A DNA stretch of 64,000 nucleotides from Streptomyces litmocidini (GTDB taxonomy: Bacteria; Actinomycetota; Actinomycetes; Streptomycetales; Streptomycetaceae): positions 62,001 to 126,000 of the forward strand of contig NZ_BMTQ01000005.1 of assembly GCF_014649755.1 (NCBI RefSeq), written 5' to 3'. A program made the position numbers and the translations under genes. The notes beneath the pieces were generated by a model. It was not told the DNA's origin. It saw nothing but the letters and a program-made list of their open reading frames with translations, and did not search any database. Positions 60,774 through 64,000 of this stretch are shown one piece after another (position 1 is the stretch's first letter; every line of letters starts with the position of its first letter).

Positions 60774-61658
60774 ATGGACACCGAACGCCCCTTCGGGCGC
60801 GCCCTCTGCGCGATGATCACCCCGTTCACCGCCGCCGACGCCCTCGACCTGGACGCGGCCGGGGAACTCGCCGTCCGTCTCCTCGCGGAGGGCTGCGACG
60901 GCCTGGTCCTCAACGGCACGACGGGCGAGTCCCCGACCACCACCGACGCCGAGAAGGCCGCGCTGGTCCGCGCCGTCCGCGAGGCGGTCGGCCCCGGCCC
61001 GTCGGTCCTGACGGGGGTGGGCACCGCCGACACCCGCCACACCGTGGAGCTGGCCCGGCAGGCCGAGGAGGCGGGGGCGGACGGGCTGCTCGTCGTCACG
61101 CCGTACTACAGCCGTCCCCCGCAGTCGGCCGTCGAGGCGCACTTCCTGAAGGTCGCGGACGCGACCGGGCTGCCGGTGATGGTCTACGACATCCCCGGCC
61201 GCACCGGCACCCGGGTCGAGCCCGCGACGATGCGGCGGATCGCCCGGCATCCGCGGATCGTGGCGGTGAAGGACTGCGCGAACGACCTGCTCGGTTCGGC
61301 CCGGCTGATCGCGGAGACGGGGCTCGCGTACTACTCCGGGAGCGAGGAGCTGAACCTCCCGCTGTACGCGGTGGGCGGCGCCGGCTACGTCAGTACGGTG
61401 GCGAACGTGGCGCCGCGCCGGATGCGCGCGGTCCTGGACGCCTTCGACGCGGGCGACACCGCGGGCGCGGCCCGGCTCAACGCCGAGGTCCTGCCGCTGA
61501 CCGAGCTGATGATGGCCTCGGGCCTGCCGGGCACGGTGACCGCGAAGGCACTCCTCGGCGGCCCGGTGCGCGAACCGCTGCGGCCCGCGGACCGGGAGGC
61601 GGCCGACGCGCTGCGCGCGGCGCACGGGGCGCTGGTCCGGTCGGGGTCACCGGTGTAG
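60774..61658 (+). CDS. dapA: 4-hydroxy-tetrahydrodipicolinate synthase
   Basis: Condenses pyruvate with aspartate semialdehyde, the first committed step of lysine and diaminopimelate synthesis. 294 residues, the family length. ALCAMITPFTAADALDLDAA, LVLNGTTGESPTTTDAEKAA, the Tyr in VMVYDIPGRTGTRV and the Schiff-base Lys in RIVAVKDCANDLLG are all conserved, with YYSGSEELNLPLYAVGG. It ends 80 bp from the convergent dapD. Streptomyces usually have more than one dapA-like gene, so redundancy is possible. Confidence 0.92.
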   Translation: MDTERPFGRALCAMITPFTAADALDLDAAGELAVRLLAEGCDGLVLNGTTGESPTTTDAEKAALVRAVREAVGPGPSVLTGVGTADTRHTVELARQAEEAGADGLLVVTPYYSRPPQSAVEAHFLKVADATGLPVMVYDIPGRTGTRVEPATMRRIARHPRIVAVKDCANDLLGSARLIAETGLAYYSGSEELNLPLYAVGGAGYVSTVANVAPRRMRAVLDAFDAGDTAGAARLNAEVLPLTELMMASGLPGTVTAKALLGGPVREPLRPADREAADALRAAHGALVRSGSPV

Positions 61659-61672
61659 CGGCCCCGTGCGGA

Positions 61673-61710
61673 GGGCGGTCGGCCGCCCGCCCCGGCCGGG
61701 CGGGGCGGGG
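61673..61710. terminator. GC hairpins between convergent dapA and dapD
   Basis: GGGCGG-TCGG-CCGCCC (61673-61688) followed by a second GC dyad around GCCCCGGCCGGGC, between the two convergent stops. Confidence 0.6.
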
Positions 61711-61738
61711 GCGGGGGCCGGCCCGTCCTGTCGGTGCC

Positions 61739-62722
61739 TCAGTTGTGGCTGTGCAGGATGTCGTTCAGTCCGCCCCAGACCGCGTTGTTCGGACGGGCCT
61801 CGACGGCGCCGGTGACCGAGTTGCGGCGGAAGAGGATGTGGGAGGCGCCGGAGAGCTCGCGGGCCTTCACGATCTGGCCGTCGGGCAGGGTGACCCGGGT
61901 GCCGGCGGTGACGTACAGGCCGGCCTCGACGACGACCTCGTCGCCGAGCGCGATGCCGACGCCCGCCTCGGCGCCGACCAGGCAGCGCTCGCCGATCGAG
62001 ATGACGACGTTGCCGCCGCCGGAGAGGGTGCCCATGGTGGAGGCGCCGCCGCCGATGTCGGAGCCGTCGCCGACGACGACGCCGGCGGAGATGCGGCCCT
62101 CGACCATGGAGGTGCCGAGGGTGCCGGCGTTGAAGTTGACGAAGCCCTCGTGCATGACGGTGGTGCCCGCGGCGAGGTGGGCGCCGAGGCGGACGCGGTC
62201 GGCGTCGGCGATGCGGACGCCGGCGGGCACGACGTAGTCGGTCATGCGCGGGAACTTGTCGATCGAGGTGACCTGGAGGTGCAGACCCTCGGCGCGGGCG
62301 TTGAGCCGCACCTTCTCGACGTCGTCGACGGCGACCGGGCCGAGCGAGGTCCAGGCCACGTTCGCCAGCAGGCCGAAGATGCCGTCCAGGCTCTGGCCGT
62401 GCGGCTTGACCAGCCGGTGGCTCAGCAGGTGGAGGCGCAGGTAGGTGTCGTGCGCGTCGAGCGGCTTCTCGTCGAGCGAGGCGATGACGGTGCGGACGGC
62501 GACCACCTCGACGCCCCGGCGGGCGTCCACGCCGAGGGCCTTGGCGGCGCCCTCGCCGAGGGCGTCGACGGCCTCCTCGGGGGTGAGGCGCTCGGTGCCG
62601 GCGGGGCCGGCGGCGTCGGTCAGCTCGGGGGCGGGGAACCAGGTGTCGAGAACGGTGCCGTCGCCGGCGATGGTGGCGAGGCCGGCGGCGACGGCGCCGG
62701 TGGTGCGAGGAGCAGTGGTCAT
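61739..62722 (-). CDS. dapD: 2,3,4,5-tetrahydropyridine-2,6-dicarboxylate N-succinyltransferase
   Basis: Succinyl-CoA-dependent step of the succinylase branch of diaminopimelate synthesis. 327 residues of the actinobacterial DapD type. An N-terminal mixed domain with [20 protein letters not shown] precedes a left-handed beta-helix of hexapeptide repeats ([54 protein letters not shown]). The ATG has a -10 TAGGTT seven bases before, so a leaderless transcript is likely. Convergent with dapA. Confidence 0.95.
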   Translation of the reverse strand: MTTAPRTTGAVAAGLATIAGDGTVLDTWFPAPELTDAAGPAGTERLTPEEAVDALGEGAAKALGVDARRGVEVVAVRTVIASLDEKPLDAHDTYLRLHLLSHRLVKPHGQSLDGIFGLLANVAWTSLGPVAVDDVEKVRLNARAEGLHLQVTSIDKFPRMTDYVVPAGVRIADADRVRLGAHLAAGTTVMHEGFVNFNAGTLGTSMVEGRISAGVVVGDGSDIGGGASTMGTLSGGGNVVISIGERCLVGAEAGVGIALGDEVVVEAGLYVTAGTRVTLPDGQIVKARELSGASHILFRRNSVTGAVEARPNNAVWGGLNDILHSHN

Positions 62723-62766
62723 GACGGAAAACCTAACGGGCGGCCCCCCGCCCGGGCCAACCGGTC

Positions 62767-63021
62767 TCAGGTGTCGGTCGGGCCCGTGGGCGGTTCCGAC
62801 GAGGTCCCGGCCCGCCGTTTCGGGTCTTCGTTCAGGATCCGGGCCAGCACCTCCCGGGTGTGCTCCCCGTCCTACGGGGCACCGGTGAGCAGCACCTGGA
62901 GGCCGATGCCGTCCATGAGGGCGACCAGGGCGCGGGCGGTGACGGGCCCGATGCGCGGGGCGAGGGCGGCGTCGACGATCCGCTCGCGCCGGCCGGGGTC
63001 GTGCCTCCGGGGCCGTGCCAT
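62767..63021 (-). pseudogene. TetR regulator remnant with internal deletion and stop codon
   Basis: From ATG 63021 (overlapping the SMR stop as TGATG) the frame reads [20 protein letters not shown], a TetR N-terminus. It jumps directly to [20 protein letters not shown] and LQVLLTGAP, a TetR C-terminus, and meets TAG at 62872-62874. Beyond it the same frame continues as [20 protein letters not shown] to TGA at 62767. At most about 84 residues remain of the usual ~190, and the HTH core is missing. A dead repressor is therefore inferred. Confidence 0.8.
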
Positions 63022-63341
63022 CAGTGGGCGCCGCCGAGGTTGAGGACGGCGACCCCCGCGATGATGAGGACGATCCCGGCGATCTTGGCGACGCCCAGGC
63101 TCTCGCCGAGGAAGAGGAAGCCGATGAGGGCGACGGCGGCGGTGCCGACCCCTGACCAGATGGCGTAGGCGGTGCCGACCTGGAGCGTCTTGAGCGCCCG
63201 CGCCAGGAGCGCGAAGGCGACGAGGTAGCCCGCGCCGGTGACGAGGGAGGGCCAGAGCCGGGTGAAGCCCTCGCTGTACTTCATCGAGGTGGTGGCGAGT
63301 ATCTCCGCCGCGATGGCGCCCGCAAGGAGTCCGTAGCCCAC
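63021..63341 (-). CDS. Small multidrug resistance (SMR) family efflux protein
   Basis: 106 residues, four membrane helices. [20 protein letters not shown] contains the essential membrane Glu of helix 1. [20 protein letters not shown] and [20 protein letters not shown] follow the SMR/EmrE pattern. It works as an antiparallel or paired dimer exporting cationic compounds by proton exchange. GTG 63341 gives the family length, and a -10 TACGCT seven bases before it suggests a leaderless transcript. It is co-transcribed with the broken TetR gene. Confidence 0.9.
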   Translation of the reverse strand: MGYGLLAGAIAAEILATTSMKYSEGFTRLWPSLVTGAGYLVAFALLARALKTLQVGTAYAIWSGVGTAAVALIGFLFLGESLGVAKIAGIVLIIAGVAVLNLGGAH

Positions 63342-63351
63342 GTGTGCGAGC

Positions 63352-63397
63352 GTACACAGCACCGTCTACGGGTGTACATGTCAGCCACCGATACGGT
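63352..63397. promoter_or_regulatory. Divergent promoters with GTACAC/GTGTAC inverted repeat
   Basis: GTACAC (63352-63357) and GTGTAC (63372-63377) form an inverted repeat that was possibly the operator of the lost TetR. The minus -10 TACGCT serves the SMR gene, and the plus -10 TACGGT (63392-63397) lies seven bases from the ATG at 63405. Confidence 0.4.
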
Positions 63398-63404
63398 GTC
63401 CCGC

Positions 63405-64000
63405 ATGACGTACCCCCCAGGCCCGCCCGGCCCGCCCTACGGCTACGGCTATCCGCCGCCGCCCCCACCGCCGAAGCCCGGCGTGATACCTCTGGCGCCC
63501 CTCGGCTTCGGCACGATCCTGAGCGGCGCCTTCGCGACCTTCGGCCGTTACTGGAAGCAGCTTCTCGGGGTGACGGGGACCGTCTACGGCGTCGCGGTCC
63601 TGATCGTCGGCGCGGCGGCCGGCATCGCGTACGCGGCCGTCGGCGACGTCTTCCCCGCCGTGTTCGACCTGCCGGAGGGCCAGGAGCCCCGGTGGGACGA
63701 CGTCCGGCCGCTGGTCATCGCCTTCGTCTGCGTCTGGCTCGTCGCCATGATCGTGATGCTCTGCGCGAGCGCCGTGGTGGCGGCGGCCTGCCCGGCCGTG
63801 GTCCAGGAAGCGGTCCTCGGCCGGCCCACGACCTTCGGCGCGGTCTGGCGCCGCGCCTGGTCCCGGATGCCGGCGGTCCTGGGCACGGTGGTGCTGACGG
63901 GCCTGGCCCTGCTGGTCCCGATGGCGCTGTTCGTCGCGGCCTTCGTCTGGATGGTCACGACGCTGCTCCTGGCCGCGGACGACGCGACGGGCACCCCGAT
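63405..64000 (+). CDS. Pro-rich-headed membrane protein, 3' end outside window
   Basis: About 198 residues visible and still open at the window end. The N-terminus is Pro/Gly/Tyr-rich (MTYPPGPPGPPYGYGYPPPP) and followed by APLGFGTILSGAFATFGRYW, then membrane helices (GVAVLIVGAAAGIAYAAV, IAFVCVWLVAMIVMLCASAV, VVLTGLALLVPMALFVAAF). This organisation resembles Streptomyces membrane proteins with a glycerophosphodiester-phosphodiesterase-type membrane domain. Function unknown. Leaderless start suggested by TACGGT seven bases before the ATG. Confidence 0.8.
   Translation, partial: MTYPPGPPGPPYGYGYPPPPPPPKPGVIPLAPLGFGTILSGAFATFGRYWKQLLGVTGTVYGVAVLIVGAAAGIAYAAVGDVFPAVFDLPEGQEPRWDDVRPLVIAFVCVWLVAMIVMLCASAVVAAACPAVVQEAVLGRPTTFGAVWRRAWSRMPAVLGTVVLTGLALLVPMALFVAAFVWMVTTLLLAADDATGTP

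Overview
The window is chromosomal DNA of a high-GC actinomycete, almost certainly a Streptomyces. Codons end in G or C nearly everywhere, and long spurious open frames therefore run antisense to most genes. Supporting gene types include an LAETG sortase substrate, SpoIIE-type phosphatases with PAS/GAF domains, a protein resembling the SCO2583/SCO2584 family, a TerD protein and an iron box of the DmdR/IdeR type. No rRNA, tRNA, insertion sequence, phage gene or cas gene was seen.

Layout. (1) 1-8141: a cobalamin block with cobQ (5' end outside the window), a MoxR/VWA chelatase subunit, cobO and cobB, then on the other side of a ZIP metal transporter a CbiG-like domain that reads in frame into cobC. 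(2) 8249-12239: an LAETG-anchored surface protein, then an iron-box-controlled pair of penicillin acylase and siderophore-type acyltransferase. (3) 12312-28699: mainly single metabolic genes, many with a divergent regulator: amidohydrolase, TolB-like propeller, class V aminotransferases, old yellow enzyme/MarR, DsbA-like protein, GlxA regulator/MFS pump, secreted PI-PLC, AraC regulator/quinone reductase, aldehyde dehydrogenase/IclR, and a cupin. (4) 28874-31778: membrane protein, histidine kinase and LuxR response regulator. (5) 32248-41062: SCO2583-like protein, class B PBP, small membrane proteins and two overlapping multidomain SpoIIE phosphatases. (6) 41244-46255: two paralogous cytosine-deaminase-like amidohydrolases, an APC permease and a GntR repressor with a shared TGGTATACC operator. 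(7) 46278-48407: kdgD and udh of oxidative uronate catabolism, transcribed divergently. (8) 48699-58594: AraC regulator, small conserved protein, TerD protein, acdS (ACC deaminase) with its GntR regulator, PhoX phosphatase and an extracellular nuclease, the last two with PHO-box-like repeats. (9) 58607-64000: a two-domain monooxygenase-like protein, GNAT, SDR, dapA and dapD of lysine synthesis, an SMR efflux pump with a broken TetR gene, and the start of a Pro-rich membrane protein.

The most interesting points are regulatory. They are the GntR-operator amidohydrolase/permease module, back-to-back promoters of the uronate genes whose TGAACGC repeats recur at the aldehyde dehydrogenase/IclR promoter, a 33-bp dyad over the acdS regulator start, the iron-box acylase pair, the cbiG-cobC read-through with a 24-bp minisatellite, and several leaderless promoters. 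There are also decayed genes that are easily missed: the TetR remnant, a truncated gene coupled to kdgD, and a possible frameshifted membrane protein. All functions are read from sequence features and family knowledge; no database search was run.
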